Origin: Marinilactibacillus sp. Marseille-P9653
Lineage (GTDB): Bacteria; Bacillota; Bacilli; Lactobacillales; Carnobacteriaceae_A
Direction: 5' to 3'
DNA length: 64,000 bases
NCBI RefSeq assembly: GCF_916618885.1
Contig: NZ_CAKAKH010000001.1
Location: 496,001-560,000 of the forward strand
In this document: piece by piece, positions 9,675 through 19,583 of the stretch
Layout: each line of letters begins with the position of its first letter
Numbering within the stretch: position 1 is the stretch's first letter
Position numbers and translations under genes: made by a program
The notes under the pieces: generated by a model
Database searches by the model: none
What the model was told of the DNA's origin: nothing
Seen by the model: the letters and a program-made list of their open reading frames with translations, nothing else

Positions 9675-10229
9675 ATGGAGTCCTTTAAAGAATTGATTCA
9701 AACATATAAGAGACAAGATCCAGCTGCGAGAACTCATCTTGAAGTCTTCTTAACGTATCCAGGACTATGGGCAACCATTTATTATAGAATCGCTCACTTT
9801 CTGTTCAAAAAGAATCTGAAGTTACTTGCCAGAATCGTCTCAACATTCGCTCGATTTCTAACAGGAATAGAGATCCATCCAGGTGCGGTTATTGGTAAAC
9901 GATTATTTATTGACCATGGAATGGGTATCGTCATTGGAGAAACAGCAGAAATCGGAGACGACGTACAGATGTTTCATGGCGTAACACTCGGTGGTCGTGG
10001 AAACGAAACAGGAAAAAGGCATCCGACGATTGGCCATCATGTTCTTTTATCGGCTCACGTACAAGTGATTGGGAATGTAACGATTGGAGATTACACCAAG
10101 ATTGGTGCTAGTGCGGTTGTCTTGAAAGATATTCCTACTGGGGTTACAGCTGTCGGGATACCTGCTCAAATTGTCAAAAGAGCACCTATCATCAGTAGTG
10201 AAATAAGAGAGGAAGAGAAAAGTGGGTAG
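9675..10229 (+). CDS. cysE: serine O-acetyltransferase
   Basis: Acetylates serine with acetyl-CoA to O-acetylserine, the acceptor used by the cysteine-synthase-type enzyme two genes upstream. The 184-residue protein has an N-terminal helical part (1-65) and a left-handed beta helix of hexapeptide repeats ([20 protein letters not shown], then [17 protein letters not shown]). The [18 protein letters not shown] segment carries the active-site histidine and aspartate. This is the short form that lacks the long N-terminal domain of the E. coli enzyme. The downstream gene overlaps it by 8 bp. Confidence 0.93.
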   Translation: MESFKELIQTYKRQDPAARTHLEVFLTYPGLWATIYYRIAHFLFKKNLKLLARIVSTFARFLTGIEIHPGAVIGKRLFIDHGMGIVIGETAEIGDDVQMFHGVTLGGRGNETGKRHPTIGHHVLLSAHVQVIGNVTIGDYTKIGASAVVLKDIPTGVTAVGIPAQIVKRAPIISSEIREEEKSG

Positions 10230-10872
10230 AGAATTCTTAGAAGTGTTTTCTGAATGGGCGGAAGCTTACGATACATTCGTTGAAGGAAATGATATTCAGT
10301 ATAAAGCTGTTTTTAGGAACTACGAACAGATATTGGAAGAAATCGTAGCTAGAAGTGGAGATAAAGTACTTGAATTTGGTATTGGTACAGGCAATTTAAC
10401 GCAAAAACTAATAGATGCTGATAAGCAAGTATTTGCAGTAGAGCCCTCAGCGCAAATGCGAGAACGAGCGAAAGAAAAATTGCCAGAAGGCTTTGCTGTT
10501 TATGATGGAGACATGCAGCAGTACCCTACTCCAAATGAAACAATTGATACGGTTGTCAGTTCTTATGTCTTTCACCATTTGACTGATAATGAAAAGCGTG
10601 ATGTTCTTAAACAATATATTCAGCTACTTCCAAAAGGTGGAAAAGTCGTGTTTGCGGATACCTTATTTATATCGAAAGCAGCTTACCAATTAAAGATTGA
10701 AGAAGCATCAAATCTAGGGTATGCTGAACTGGTAGATGATTTGAGAAGAGAATACTATCCACTGCTGAAACAGGTTCAAATGGCATTTGAAGAAGCTGGT
10801 TTTGTAGAGGTATCTTTCCAGCAGATGAATGAGTATGTCTGGATAATGGAAGGAACAAAAACTAAGTCTTAA
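10222..10872 (+). CDS. yrrT: SAM-dependent methyltransferase, YrrT family
   Basis: A 216-residue class I methyltransferase with SAM motif [14 protein letters not shown] (about residues 50-62), acidic motif [10 protein letters not shown] and post-motif [18 protein letters not shown] text. The N terminus [21 protein letters not shown] closely resembles Bacillus subtilis YrrT, encoded beside mtnN and mccAB. The start is a GTG within the end of cysE after GAGAGGAAGAG. Target unknown; placement between cysE and luxS supports a role around SAM recycling. Confidence 0.88.
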   Translation: MGREFLEVFSEWAEAYDTFVEGNDIQYKAVFRNYEQILEEIVARSGDKVLEFGIGTGNLTQKLIDADKQVFAVEPSAQMRERAKEKLPEGFAVYDGDMQQYPTPNETIDTVVSSYVFHHLTDNEKRDVLKQYIQLLPKGGKVVFADTLFISKAAYQLKIEEASNLGYAELVDDLRREYYPLLKQVQMAFEEAGFVEVSFQQMNEYVWIMEGTKTKS

Positions 10873-10932
10873 TCTATTCAGCAAAATCAATAGTCAATTA
10901 CGAAAGTAAAGAGTAAAAAGGAGATCAATATT

Positions 10933-11412
10933 ATGGTAGAAAAAAGAATGAACGTTGAAAGTTTTAACTTGGATCACAATAAAGTTATTGCACCATATGT
11001 AAGAGTCGCAGATCGCAAAACGGGTGCGAATGGGGATGTCATTGTTAAATATGATGTCCGCTTCTCACAGCCAAATAAAGAGCATATGGATATGATGGCG
11101 GTTCACTCGCTGGAGCATTTGACTGCGGAACATATTCGCAATCATGCAGATTATGTGATTGATTTTGGTCCAATGGGATGCCAGACAGGTTTTTATCTAA
11201 CCGTAATCAACCACGAGAATTACGATGAGATTTTAGATTTACTGAAACGTACAATGGAAGATATTCTAGAAGCTGACGAAGTACCGGCTAGTAACGAAAA
11301 ACAATGTGGCTGGGCTGCACACCATACCTTAGAAGGTGCTAAAGAAGTTGCACGCGAATTCTTGTCTAAACAACAAGAGTGGCACATTGTCTTTGCGGAA
11401 GATGCAAAGTAA
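10933..11412 (+). CDS. luxS: S-ribosylhomocysteine lyase LuxS
   Basis: Cleaves S-ribosylhomocysteine to homocysteine and DPD, the precursor of AI-2. At 159 residues it is of normal length. The metal site is H58-S-L-E-H62 plus C125 in [11 protein letters not shown]; the family sequence [10 protein letters not shown] is at the N terminus. The homocysteine it releases can feed the trans-sulfuration enzymes upstream in the same transcript. The nucleosidase MtnN/Pfs that supplies its substrate is not in this operon. A ribosome site AAAGGAG lies 9 bp before the ATG and a terminator follows. Confidence 0.97.
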   Translation: MVEKRMNVESFNLDHNKVIAPYVRVADRKTGANGDVIVKYDVRFSQPNKEHMDMMAVHSLEHLTAEHIRNHADYVIDFGPMGCQTGFYLTVINHENYDEILDLLKRTMEDILEADEVPASNEKQCGWAAHHTLEGAKEVAREFLSKQQEWHIVFAEDAK

Positions 11413-11423
11413 TAAAATGTTTC

Positions 11424-11457
11424 AAGAGATGGTCCAAAAGGATCATCTCTTTTTTTC
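11424..11457 (+). terminator. terminator after luxS
   Basis: AAGAGATG-TCC / GGA-CATCTCTT hairpin followed by a run of T; it ends the cysteine/methyl-cycle operon. Confidence 0.85.
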
Positions 11458-11504
11458 TTTTGAACATGCTATAATAAATTAAAAATCGTTAAGGGGAGAA
11501 TAAA

Positions 11505-12806
11505 ATGACAAATTCATACATGAATTTAAATGAGCGATTATTAAAGACTTACGATGGTACGTTATCGAAAAACGGGGTATCTGGCAAACGAATAGCAGAA
11601 CGCTTATCTGAGCTAGCTAATATTGGTTTGACGGAAGAAGAAGGCTCTAGACGTCCTGGTTTTTCTTTTCTTGAAAGAGAAGCTAAGGATAAAGTGATTG
11701 GATGGATGAAGGAAGCTGGGTTACTAGTTACCGAAGATGGGGCGGGGAACATCTTTGGGAGATTAGAAGGTAAAAAGAAAGAAAACCCAGCTGTCTTAAG
11801 TGGTTCTCATGTGGACACCGTACCAAATGGGGGACATTTTGACGGAACGATTGGTGTCTTAGCCTCTCTTGAAGTCGCTCAGGCATGGAAAGATACAGGA
11901 TATACTCCTGAGAAACCATATGAAGTAGTCATATTTACCGATGAAGAAGGTTCTAGATTTAATGGTGGATTAACCGGTAGCGAAGCAATGGTAGGCGATA
12001 CAGATATGGAGAAAACGCTCCTACGAAGAGATTATGATGGTCGTTTATTTGAAGATGTCATCCAAGATGTTGGCCTGACTGTTCAAGGATATCAAGATGC
12101 AAAAAGAGACTTATCGGAAATTGAGACTTTCGTAGAAGTGCATATCGAACAAGGAAAGAAACTGGAGAAAGCAGGGCTTCCTTGTGGTGTTGTAACGGGA
12201 ATAGCAGGACCGTATTGGTTGAAAGTAACGTTTGAGGGACTTGCAGGACACGCTGGAAACACACCAATGGACGACCGGAAAGATGCCTTAGTTGCGTCTA
12301 GTGCATTTATACAAGAAGTCAGCAGACTACCACGCACAGTCAATAATTCAGCTGTAGCAACCGTCGGGAATATCCAAGTTAAGCCGAATGGCACAAATGT
12401 CATTCCTGGAGAAGTGATTTTATATATCGATATCAGAGATATACAATTTGACTCAAGAGCAGAACTGATCGATAAGATAATCGAAGCAGGAAAAACAATA
12501 GAAGCGAACACTGGTGTGAACTTTGATCATGAAACGGTACACGATGTTGCCCCTTCTCCAGTGCCAGAAAATTTACAGCAGCAATTATCTGAGAGTTGTC
12601 GGGCTAATGGTATAGAGCCGTTTGAGCTTTCCAGTGGTGCAGGACACGATGCGATGATTTTAGGACGTCATATTCCTTCGGCGATGCTGTTTATTCAGAG
12701 TAAAGATGGAATCAGTCATAATCCGAAAGAATGGTCTGAATTATCTGATTGTATTCAGACGATTCATGTATTGAAACACTATATTGAAAGCTTACAAAAC
12801 GCCTAA
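11505..12806 (+). CDS. M20 family amidase (hydantoinase/carbamoylase type)
   Basis: A 433-residue di-metal amidohydrolase of peptidase family M20, subgroup of N-carbamoyl-L-amino-acid hydrolase and allantoate amidohydrolase. Metal ligands are visible in GSHVDTVPNGGHFDG (His102 and the following Asp), in TDEEGSRF, and in the late VHIEQG and GAGHDAM motifs. AGHAGNTPMDDRKDA marks the dimerisation lid. It acts in the cytosol on an N-carbamoyl, N-acetyl or ureido substrate that cannot be named from the sequence. It is a single gene between two terminators, with AAGGGGAG before the ATG. Confidence 0.88.
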   Translation: MTNSYMNLNERLLKTYDGTLSKNGVSGKRIAERLSELANIGLTEEEGSRRPGFSFLEREAKDKVIGWMKEAGLLVTEDGAGNIFGRLEGKKKENPAVLSGSHVDTVPNGGHFDGTIGVLASLEVAQAWKDTGYTPEKPYEVVIFTDEEGSRFNGGLTGSEAMVGDTDMEKTLLRRDYDGRLFEDVIQDVGLTVQGYQDAKRDLSEIETFVEVHIEQGKKLEKAGLPCGVVTGIAGPYWLKVTFEGLAGHAGNTPMDDRKDALVASSAFIQEVSRLPRTVNNSAVATVGNIQVKPNGTNVIPGEVILYIDIRDIQFDSRAELIDKIIEAGKTIEANTGVNFDHETVHDVAPSPVPENLQQQLSESCRANGIEPFELSSGAGHDAMILGRHIPSAMLFIQSKDGISHNPKEWSELSDCIQTIHVLKHYIESLQNA

Positions 12807-12807
12807 C

Positions 12808-12846
12808 AAAAAAGACGAAATCTCTTGAGTTGAGATTTCGTCTTTT
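12808..12846. terminator. bidirectional terminator
   Basis: Perfect 15-bp arms AAAAGACGAAATCTC / GAGATTTCGTCTTTT between convergent genes, with A and T runs on both sides. Confidence 0.88.
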
Positions 12847-12862
12847 CATTTATATAGATTTA

Positions 12863-13576
12863 TTATCCACGGTTTCGTCCGTTCCCACTGAAAATCAGTA
12901 CGAGACGCAAGACACTTAAGAATGAAGCAATAGCCGCAGCAACATACGTTAAAGCCGCAGCGTTCAAGACTTTACGTGCTTGAGGGATTTCTTCTCTACT
13001 GAGTAATCCTTGAGTTTCAAGAACTTGAATCGCACGATTTGAAGCGTTGAACTCTACTGGTAAAGTAACCAGTTGGAATAGTAAAGTCAGAGAAAATAGT
13101 AGAATACCGATATTAACAAACATTCCGCCAGCTTCACCCAAAAAGAATCCTAAAAATAAAATGGGAAAAGCTGCAGTTTGTCCAAAGTTGGTTACCGGTA
13201 CAAGTGCTGCACGTAGTCTTAGTGGACCATAGTCGTCACGATCTTGTAAAGCATGCCCCGCTTCATGAGCTGCTACACCGATTGCGGCAACGGATCTGGA
13301 ATTTCTTGTCGTATCAGACAAGCGCAAAACGTTTTCTTGAGCATTATAATGGTCCGTTAAGTTACCACGGATACCTTCCAAACGAACATCTTGAAGATGC
13401 GCAACATCTAGTATTTTACGGCAAACTTCTGAAGCCGTAAAGCCGTTCTTACTATTGACCTCACCGTATTTACGGTAAGTGGATTGAACATACATACTTG
13501 CAAAACCTGAAATAACCATACCGATAATAATTAAAATAAATGTGTTATCCCAATAGAAAAATGGAAGAAATGGCAT
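12863..13576 (-). CDS. membrane zinc metallopeptidase (YugP family)
   Basis: A 237-residue membrane protein with hydrophobic segments at about 10-30, 120-140, 145-170 and 205-230. The zinc motif H104-E-A-G-H108 lies in GVAAHEAGHALQ, and the following text QDRDDYGPLRLRAALVPVTNFG is characteristic of the neutral zinc metallopeptidase YugP family. Such proteins are conserved in Firmicutes, but substrates are unknown. Ribosome site AGGAGGTCACTATC before the ATG on the minus strand. The gene is monocistronic. Confidence 0.9.
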   Translation of the reverse strand: MPFLPFFYWDNTFILIIIGMVISGFASMYVQSTYRKYGEVNSKNGFTASEVCRKILDVAHLQDVRLEGIRGNLTDHYNAQENVLRLSDTTRNSRSVAAIGVAAHEAGHALQDRDDYGPLRLRAALVPVTNFGQTAAFPILFLGFFLGEAGGMFVNIGILLFSLTLLFQLVTLPVEFNASNRAIQVLETQGLLSREEIPQARKVLNAAALTYVAAAIASFLSVLRLVLIFSGNGRNRG

Positions 13577-13848
13577 GATAGTGACCTCCTAATCAGTCGT
13601 TTATTTTATCGTTTATTTGTTTTTTAATAACTCCATTATACCATAATAAAACATATGTTTCAGTGATATCATCGGAATAGTTATGATGATTTTGTGAAGA
13701 ATAATTAAAATAGTTTCAAAAAAAATTTCTCTAAACGATTGCTAACATAGTGTTAAAAGTGCAGAGTTAGGCTAAATGATAGAACGTTAAGAAAAATGAG
13801 TATTAAATGAGCTTTTAAGGCTGGTATAAAAGATAAAGGAGTCGTTCA

Positions 13849-14303
13849 ATGCAGGCATTGATTATTTTAGATGCGCAAAAAGGTCTTTTAAAGATGAAAG
13901 ATTTTAGTAAAGAAATAGAGCATATTCATACGCTCATAGATGATTTCAAACAAAGGGATCAGATTGTGATCTCAACAAGACATATCCTTGAGCGCTCGGA
14001 TTCTATATTTGATCCTAATTCCGTTGATAGTGAACTAGAAGAGACGATCGGAAAACAAAGTATGGAGATTGTAGAAAAATAAGCACGCCACTACAAACAT
14101 ACCTGGAGTTAAATAAGGTTACACATTTATTTGTAGTCGGCTTTAATGCAGAGTATTGCTGCTTATTCACTTCGATAGCAGGGGTAGATAGAGGTTATAA
14201 AGTCACTTATATAGAAGACGCTTCGGGCACGGTGAATGATGAAGATACATATGAAATGAAAGGTCTCGATATTGTTGATTTCGTTGGAAGTGTTTTAGAT
14301 TGA
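13849..14303 (+). pseudogene. isochorismatase-family cysteine hydrolase, frameshifted
   Basis: The first frame (13849-14082) encodes a 77-residue isochorismatase N-terminal part, MQALIILDAQKG with the catalytic Asp, then stops. The reading continues one frame back from about 14079 to TGA at 14301-14303, giving STPLQTYLELNKVTHLFVVG, then FNAEYCCLFTSIAG with the expected catalytic cysteine region, and VTYIEDASGTVND. Adding one A to the AAAAA tract at 14075-14079 would restore a single ORF of about 151 residues. Either a true one-base deletion or a homopolymer sequencing error explains this. The family hydrolyses amides or vinyl ethers; the substrate is unknown. Confidence 0.8.
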
Positions 14304-14385
14304 TCCGGAACCGTAGAAGTTTTGTATATGGAAGAGTATAAAGAACGATATTGTCTTTGAAAGGGTAATTTTAGAAGGTGAGCAC

Positions 14386-14535
14386 ATGAAAAACGATAAA
14401 GCAAAATACAAAAAAGGCGCTTTAATATTTGAGGTGGGTGTAATGAGTTTTTTCGTCTTGAACATGATAGCTAGCGCAATGGGGACGAATCTCTCAGATC
14501 CAATCGTTCAAATTCTAGAAAGTATCTTTGGATAA
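14386..14535 (+). CDS. 49-residue small membrane protein (hypothetical)
   Basis: A short ORF with a Lys-rich N terminus (MKNDKAKYKKG) and one hydrophobic stretch (ALIFEVGVMSFFVLNMIASA) that would span the membrane once. It has a plausible ribosome site, AGAAGGTGAG, at the right distance from the ATG and is followed by a terminator. I recognise no family. It sits right after the broken isochorismatase gene and before the galactose operon. Confidence 0.5.
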   Translation: MKNDKAKYKKGALIFEVGVMSFFVLNMIASAMGTNLSDPIVQILESIFG

Positions 14536-14553
14536 ATCCTTAATGAAAGACTT

Positions 14554-14586
14554 AACGCCTAAGTGACTATTCAGAGGGCGTTTTTA
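14554..14586 (+). terminator. terminator before the gal operon
   Basis: AACGCC...GGGCGTT hairpin with a long loop, followed by TTTTTATTTT. Confidence 0.65.
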
Positions 14587-14596
14587 TTTTGATTCT

Positions 14597-14642
14597 ATTT
14601 TTACTAAATTTACTTGTTTATTTTTACTAAAAGGCTTACAAT
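14597..14642 (+). promoter_or_regulatory. gal operon promoter with two candidate GalR operators
   Basis: A -35 TTGTTT (14614-14619) and -10 TACAAT (14637-14642) are separated by 17 bp. The 12-mer ATTTTTACTAAA occurs twice exactly, at 14597-14608 and 14620-14631. The second copy lies between -35 and -10, where a repressor would block RNA polymerase. The galR gene downstream encodes the natural candidate regulator. Confidence 0.65.
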
Positions 14643-14673
14643 GTAAATAAATACAGTTGAAAGTGGGAGTGGC

Positions 14674-15846
14674 ATGGAGACGAAACAATTATTAAGCGGA
14701 TTCAAGAATGTATTTGAAAAGGACGGAGAACGTGTATTTTTTTCTCCCGGAAGAATTAATTTAATTGGAGAGCATACAGATTATAATGGAGGGAAAGTTT
14801 TTCCTTGCGCGATTACAATGGGCACATATGCAGTGGTATCTATGAGAGAAGATCAATCTGTAGCCGCTTATTCAGCGAACTTTCCAGATGACGGCATCAT
14901 GTATTTTGACTTAACCGATATTTCATATAAAAAAGAAGACAAATGGACGAATTATTTAAAAGGTATGACTCAATACATCCAAGAAAATTATGGCTCATTA
15001 CCTAACGGATTTGACATTTATATTAATGGAAACATCCCAAATGGCGCATCATTATCTTCTTCTGCGTCACTAGAACTCCTGACAGGTGTAGTGATCAGAG
15101 AAGTATTCAACTTAGACATTGAACAGCTTGATTTAGTTAAGCTGGGTATGAAAACAGAAAACCAGTTTATGGGGTTAAACTCAGGAATTCTGGACCAGTT
15201 TGCAGTCGGGATGGCTAAAAAATCTCACGCCATGTTACTGGATACTAATACGCTAGAATACGAGCAAGTACCCGTAGACTTACCCGATCATAAAATCCTG
15301 ATCATGAATTCGATGACACGAAGAGAACTTGTCGATTCAGAGTACAATCTAAGAAGAAGCCAATGTGAGGAAGCTCTTGAAAAACTACAGACGGTTTTAG
15401 AAATTTCTTCATTAGGTGAACTATCAGAACAAGAATTTGAAGAAAACAAACACGTCATTGGTGAAGATGTACTTGTTCGTAGAGCCAAACATGCAGTTTA
15501 TGAAAACAAAAGAACAGAGCGAGCAGCTGATGCCTTAAAATCAGGAGATTTAAAGACTTTTGGTCAACTGATGAACGAGTCGCATACTTCTTTACATGAA
15601 GACTATGAAGTGACAGTTAAAGAAACGGATTTATTAGTGAAATTAGCATGGAAGCAACCAGGTGTTGTGGGCGCTAGAATGACAGGTGGCGGATTTGGTG
15701 GATGCTGTATTGCCATCGTAGAACAGGATGCAGTAGAAACCTTTATTGAACAAGTTGAGAAAGCGTATGAAGAAGAGATTGGACATCCGGGCGAGGTCTA
15801 TATAGCAGAAACAGCGGATGGAACAAAGGAATGGGATCTTGTATGA
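14674..15846 (+). CDS. galK: galactokinase
   Basis: Phosphorylates galactose with ATP to galactose-1-phosphate, first step of the Leloir pathway. The 390 residues match the GHMP family: galactokinase signature GRINLIGEHTDYNGG near residue 27, ATP-binding GASLSSSASLE near residue 127, and VGARMTGGGFGGCCIA near residue 330. It leads galK-galT-galM, and its stop codon overlaps the galT start (ATGA). Confidence 0.97.
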   Translation: METKQLLSGFKNVFEKDGERVFFSPGRINLIGEHTDYNGGKVFPCAITMGTYAVVSMREDQSVAAYSANFPDDGIMYFDLTDISYKKEDKWTNYLKGMTQYIQENYGSLPNGFDIYINGNIPNGASLSSSASLELLTGVVIREVFNLDIEQLDLVKLGMKTENQFMGLNSGILDQFAVGMAKKSHAMLLDTNTLEYEQVPVDLPDHKILIMNSMTRRELVDSEYNLRRSQCEEALEKLQTVLEISSLGELSEQEFEENKHVIGEDVLVRRAKHAVYENKRTERAADALKSGDLKTFGQLMNESHTSLHEDYEVTVKETDLLVKLAWKQPGVVGARMTGGGFGGCCIAIVEQDAVETFIEQVEKAYEEEIGHPGEVYIAETADGTKEWDLV

Positions 15847-17360
15847 CAGACGTGACTTCAAAAAAGTTGGAAAAACAGTCAATCGACCAGACGATTGTTT
15901 CATTTATAAAGTATTATCAGACAAATCATAAAATCGATCCGCTAGATAGCATTTACTTTACGAATAAGATAGTAGAGCTGTTAGGTAAAAAAGAGCTGAA
16001 ACCAGTTGAAGTACAAGCGGTTTCCGATCCATTAACTTTACTGGATCAAATGATTGAATATGCTATAGGCCAGAACGTGATCAAAGATACACTATCTGAA
16101 AAAGACATCTTGGAATCGAAAATTATGGATGTGATCGTACCAAGACCTTCAGAAGTAAACCGTGCTTTTTGGGATCGATATAAAGACAGTAAACAAGAAG
16201 CGACCGATTACTTTTACAAACTCAGTAAAGACAGTAATTACATTAAAACACGAGAAATCGCTAAGAACATAGAATACAGACATGCAACAGAGTATGGAGA
16301 AATTGAGATTACAATCAACCTTTCCAAACCAGAAAAAGATCCAAAAAAAATTGCACTAGCAAAAACAGAGAAATCAGACTATCCAGTGAATCTACTATGT
16401 GTAGAAAACGAAGGATATGCAGGTAATGCAAATCACCCTGGAAGAACCAATCACCGAATTGTTCGATTGGACGTTGCAGGTGAACCTTGGGGATACCAAT
16501 ACTCTCCTTATTTGTACTACAATGAGCACGCGATATTCCTTTCTGAAGAACACCGGGCGATGAATGTTGGAGAAAAAGCAATTCGAAACTTACTCGATAT
16601 TTTAACGACTTTCCCGCATTATTTTGTAGGGTCTAACGCTGGATTACCAATTGTTGGAGGATCCATTCTCTCTCATGATCACTATCAAGGTGGAAGACAT
16701 ACTTTTGCGCTGGAACGTGCTGAAATGGAGCAAACATTTAAATTGAAGGATCTGCCGCAAGTAACAGCAGGAATCGTTAAATGGCCGATGTCCGTTGTCC
16801 GTATCCAAAGTACGGATAAGCAGTCTATGGAAAAAGCAGCTAAGAAAATCATGACAGCATGGGGATCGTATGAAGACCATTCAGTGGATATTGTTTCTTT
16901 CACAGGTCAGACACCACACAATGCGATTACACCTATTGCCAGAATGAGGGGGAATCAATTTGAACTGGATCTGGTACTCAGAAATAATCGAACATCTGAA
17001 ACTTATCCAGATGGTATTTTCCATCCGCATCAATCAGTACAGCACATCAAGAAAGAAAATATTGGCTTGATAGAAGTTATGGGTTTGGCTATTTTACCAC
17101 CAAGACTTGAAAGAGAATTAGCTGAAGTACAGAACTATCTTATAGGACAAGATGCAACTGTAGAAAAGATCCATCAGGAATGGGCAGAGCAGCTTAAAGA
17201 AGAGCATGGAGAGTTGAACGAAACGACGGCTAATGAAGTGATACAATCCGCAGTTGGAGATGTATTCTTACAAGTTCTAAAAGACGCGGGTGTATTTAAA
17301 CGAGATCAGGCTGGAAAAGAGGCATTTAACCGTTTCGCTGAGACGTTGAAAACGGTATAA
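15843..17360 (+). CDS. galT: UDP-glucose--hexose-1-phosphate uridylyltransferase (class II)
   Basis: Exchanges UMP between UDP-glucose and galactose-1-phosphate. The 505-residue length and sequence fit the Firmicutes-type class II GalT, which is unrelated in layout to the 350-residue E. coli form; the SHDHYQGG motif holds the catalytic histidines, followed by TPHNAITPIAR. The start is the ATG at 15843 overlapping the galK stop; an in-frame ATG at 15831 would lie only one base after AAAGGA and is unlikely. galE is not in this operon. Confidence 0.95.
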   Translation: MTDVTSKKLEKQSIDQTIVSFIKYYQTNHKIDPLDSIYFTNKIVELLGKKELKPVEVQAVSDPLTLLDQMIEYAIGQNVIKDTLSEKDILESKIMDVIVPRPSEVNRAFWDRYKDSKQEATDYFYKLSKDSNYIKTREIAKNIEYRHATEYGEIEITINLSKPEKDPKKIALAKTEKSDYPVNLLCVENEGYAGNANHPGRTNHRIVRLDVAGEPWGYQYSPYLYYNEHAIFLSEEHRAMNVGEKAIRNLLDILTTFPHYFVGSNAGLPIVGGSILSHDHYQGGRHTFALERAEMEQTFKLKDLPQVTAGIVKWPMSVVRIQSTDKQSMEKAAKKIMTAWGSYEDHSVDIVSFTGQTPHNAITPIARMRGNQFELDLVLRNNRTSETYPDGIFHPHQSVQHIKKENIGLIEVMGLAILPPRLERELAEVQNYLIGQDATVEKIHQEWAEQLKEEHGELNETTANEVIQSAVGDVFLQVLKDAGVFKRDQAGKEAFNRFAETLKTV

Positions 17361-17414
17361 TATATAGATGATAACGTTTGCTTAAAGAGGTTATTTAATA
17401 GAGGAGGAAGTAGG

Positions 17415-18464
17415 TTGAAATTAACTACAAAAGCATTTGGATTTTATTTGAATCAAGAGATAACGGAATACACAATGACAAATACAAAGGGTGTGTCTCT
17501 TTCGGCGATTCCTTACGGTGCGATTGTAACTAAAATCGTGACACCGGATAAAAGTGGAAAAACAGCAGATATTACATTAAATGTTGAAACCTTAGAAGAC
17601 ATACTTGCCCACCGACCTTTTTATGGTGCAACAATTGGTAGAGTGGCTGGACGTATAACAGATGGTCAATACGAGGTAGACGGTACGCAAGTTCAGTTGG
17701 ATGTGAACGAAAAAGGGAACCTGTTACATGGTGGACCGGCAGGACTGGACACCAAACTTTTTGACGTAGAAACAAAAGAAGCATCGGATTCGATCAGCTT
17801 GGTATTCTCTTACAAGAGTTTATCTGGAGAAGAAGGCTTTCCAGGGAATCTGGATGTGAGCGTTGAATACACGTTGAATGAGAACGATGAATGGACGATT
17901 GCTTATACAGCAAATACGGACAAGACGACTTTGTTTAATCCAACCAATCATATTTATTTTAATTTGAATGGCGATATTCATCAGCCTATACTAAATCACG
18001 AACTTCAGTTAAAAAGCACTAAACATGGGACACTTGGCGACCGGAATTTGCCAACAGGACAACTGGAAGACTCTAAAGGAACCCCGTTTGATTTTTCTGA
18101 ACCGAAAGTTCTCGAAGAAGCAGTATTATCAAACGAACCTCAAATCAAATCACTGTCAGGACTTGATCATCCATTTGTACTGGATCAGACAGTAGAAGGA
18201 CCTCAAGCCATCTTGACAGAAAGCCAAAGTGGTCGTAAAGTGGAAATGTATACAGAAGAACAAAGCGTGGTTATTTTCACACATAACGCTGAAATGGATA
18301 CTTATACGATTAAGGGAAGACCGGCTCCTCAATATGCCGGAATCACACTGGAGACACAAGCATTACCGGATGCTGTAAATCAGGAAGGTTTCGGGAACAT
18401 CGTCTTACGTCCAGAAGAAACGTATCAGTCTAAGACAACCTATCGTTTCAGTACTATGAAATAA
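17415..18464 (+). CDS. galM: aldose 1-epimerase (mutarotase)
   Basis: Interconverts alpha and beta anomers of galactose or glucose so GalK receives the alpha form. It has 349 residues. Conserved motifs include TIGRVAGRITDG, LLHGGPAGLD with a catalytic-site His, and NPTNHIYFNL with the catalytic His; a late acidic residue is in YAGITLETQ. It starts with TTG, 7 bp after GAGGAGG. Third gene of the gal operon, followed by a terminator. Confidence 0.94.
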   Translation: MKLTTKAFGFYLNQEITEYTMTNTKGVSLSAIPYGAIVTKIVTPDKSGKTADITLNVETLEDILAHRPFYGATIGRVAGRITDGQYEVDGTQVQLDVNEKGNLLHGGPAGLDTKLFDVETKEASDSISLVFSYKSLSGEEGFPGNLDVSVEYTLNENDEWTIAYTANTDKTTLFNPTNHIYFNLNGDIHQPILNHELQLKSTKHGTLGDRNLPTGQLEDSKGTPFDFSEPKVLEEAVLSNEPQIKSLSGLDHPFVLDQTVEGPQAILTESQSGRKVEMYTEEQSVVIFTHNAEMDTYTIKGRPAPQYAGITLETQALPDAVNQEGFGNIVLRPEETYQSKTTYRFSTMK

Positions 18465-18476
18465 TCGAATAAAAAT

Positions 18477-18506
18477 AAAAAAGGTGCTCTTTTGAGCATC
18501 TTTTTG
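18477..18506 (+). terminator. terminator after galM
   Basis: AAAAGGTGCTC-TTTT-GAGCATCTTTTT hairpin with T run. Confidence 0.85.
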
Positions 18507-18523
18507 TACAATAGGTAAGATAA

Positions 18524-19534
<1,011 letters not shown>

Positions 19535-19535
19535 A

Positions 19536-19575
19536 AAAGGTTTACTAGAGTGGATTAAGACTCTAGTAAACCTTT
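19536..19575. terminator. bidirectional terminator
   Basis: Perfect 16-bp arms AAAGGTTTACTAGAGT / ACTCTAGTAAACCTTT between convergent genes. Confidence 0.88.
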
Positions 19576-19583
19576 CCTTATTG

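Noticed and set aside
12092..12511. 139-residue minus-strand ORF inside the M20 amidase gene
   Set aside because: Antisense to a gene with complete catalytic motifs; no ribosome site or family pattern.
14071..14090. Programmed -1 frameshift in the isochorismatase gene
   Set aside because: The A tract is short, there is no heptameric slippery site with a clear downstream structure, and the family is not known to use recoding; a deletion or sequencing error is simpler.
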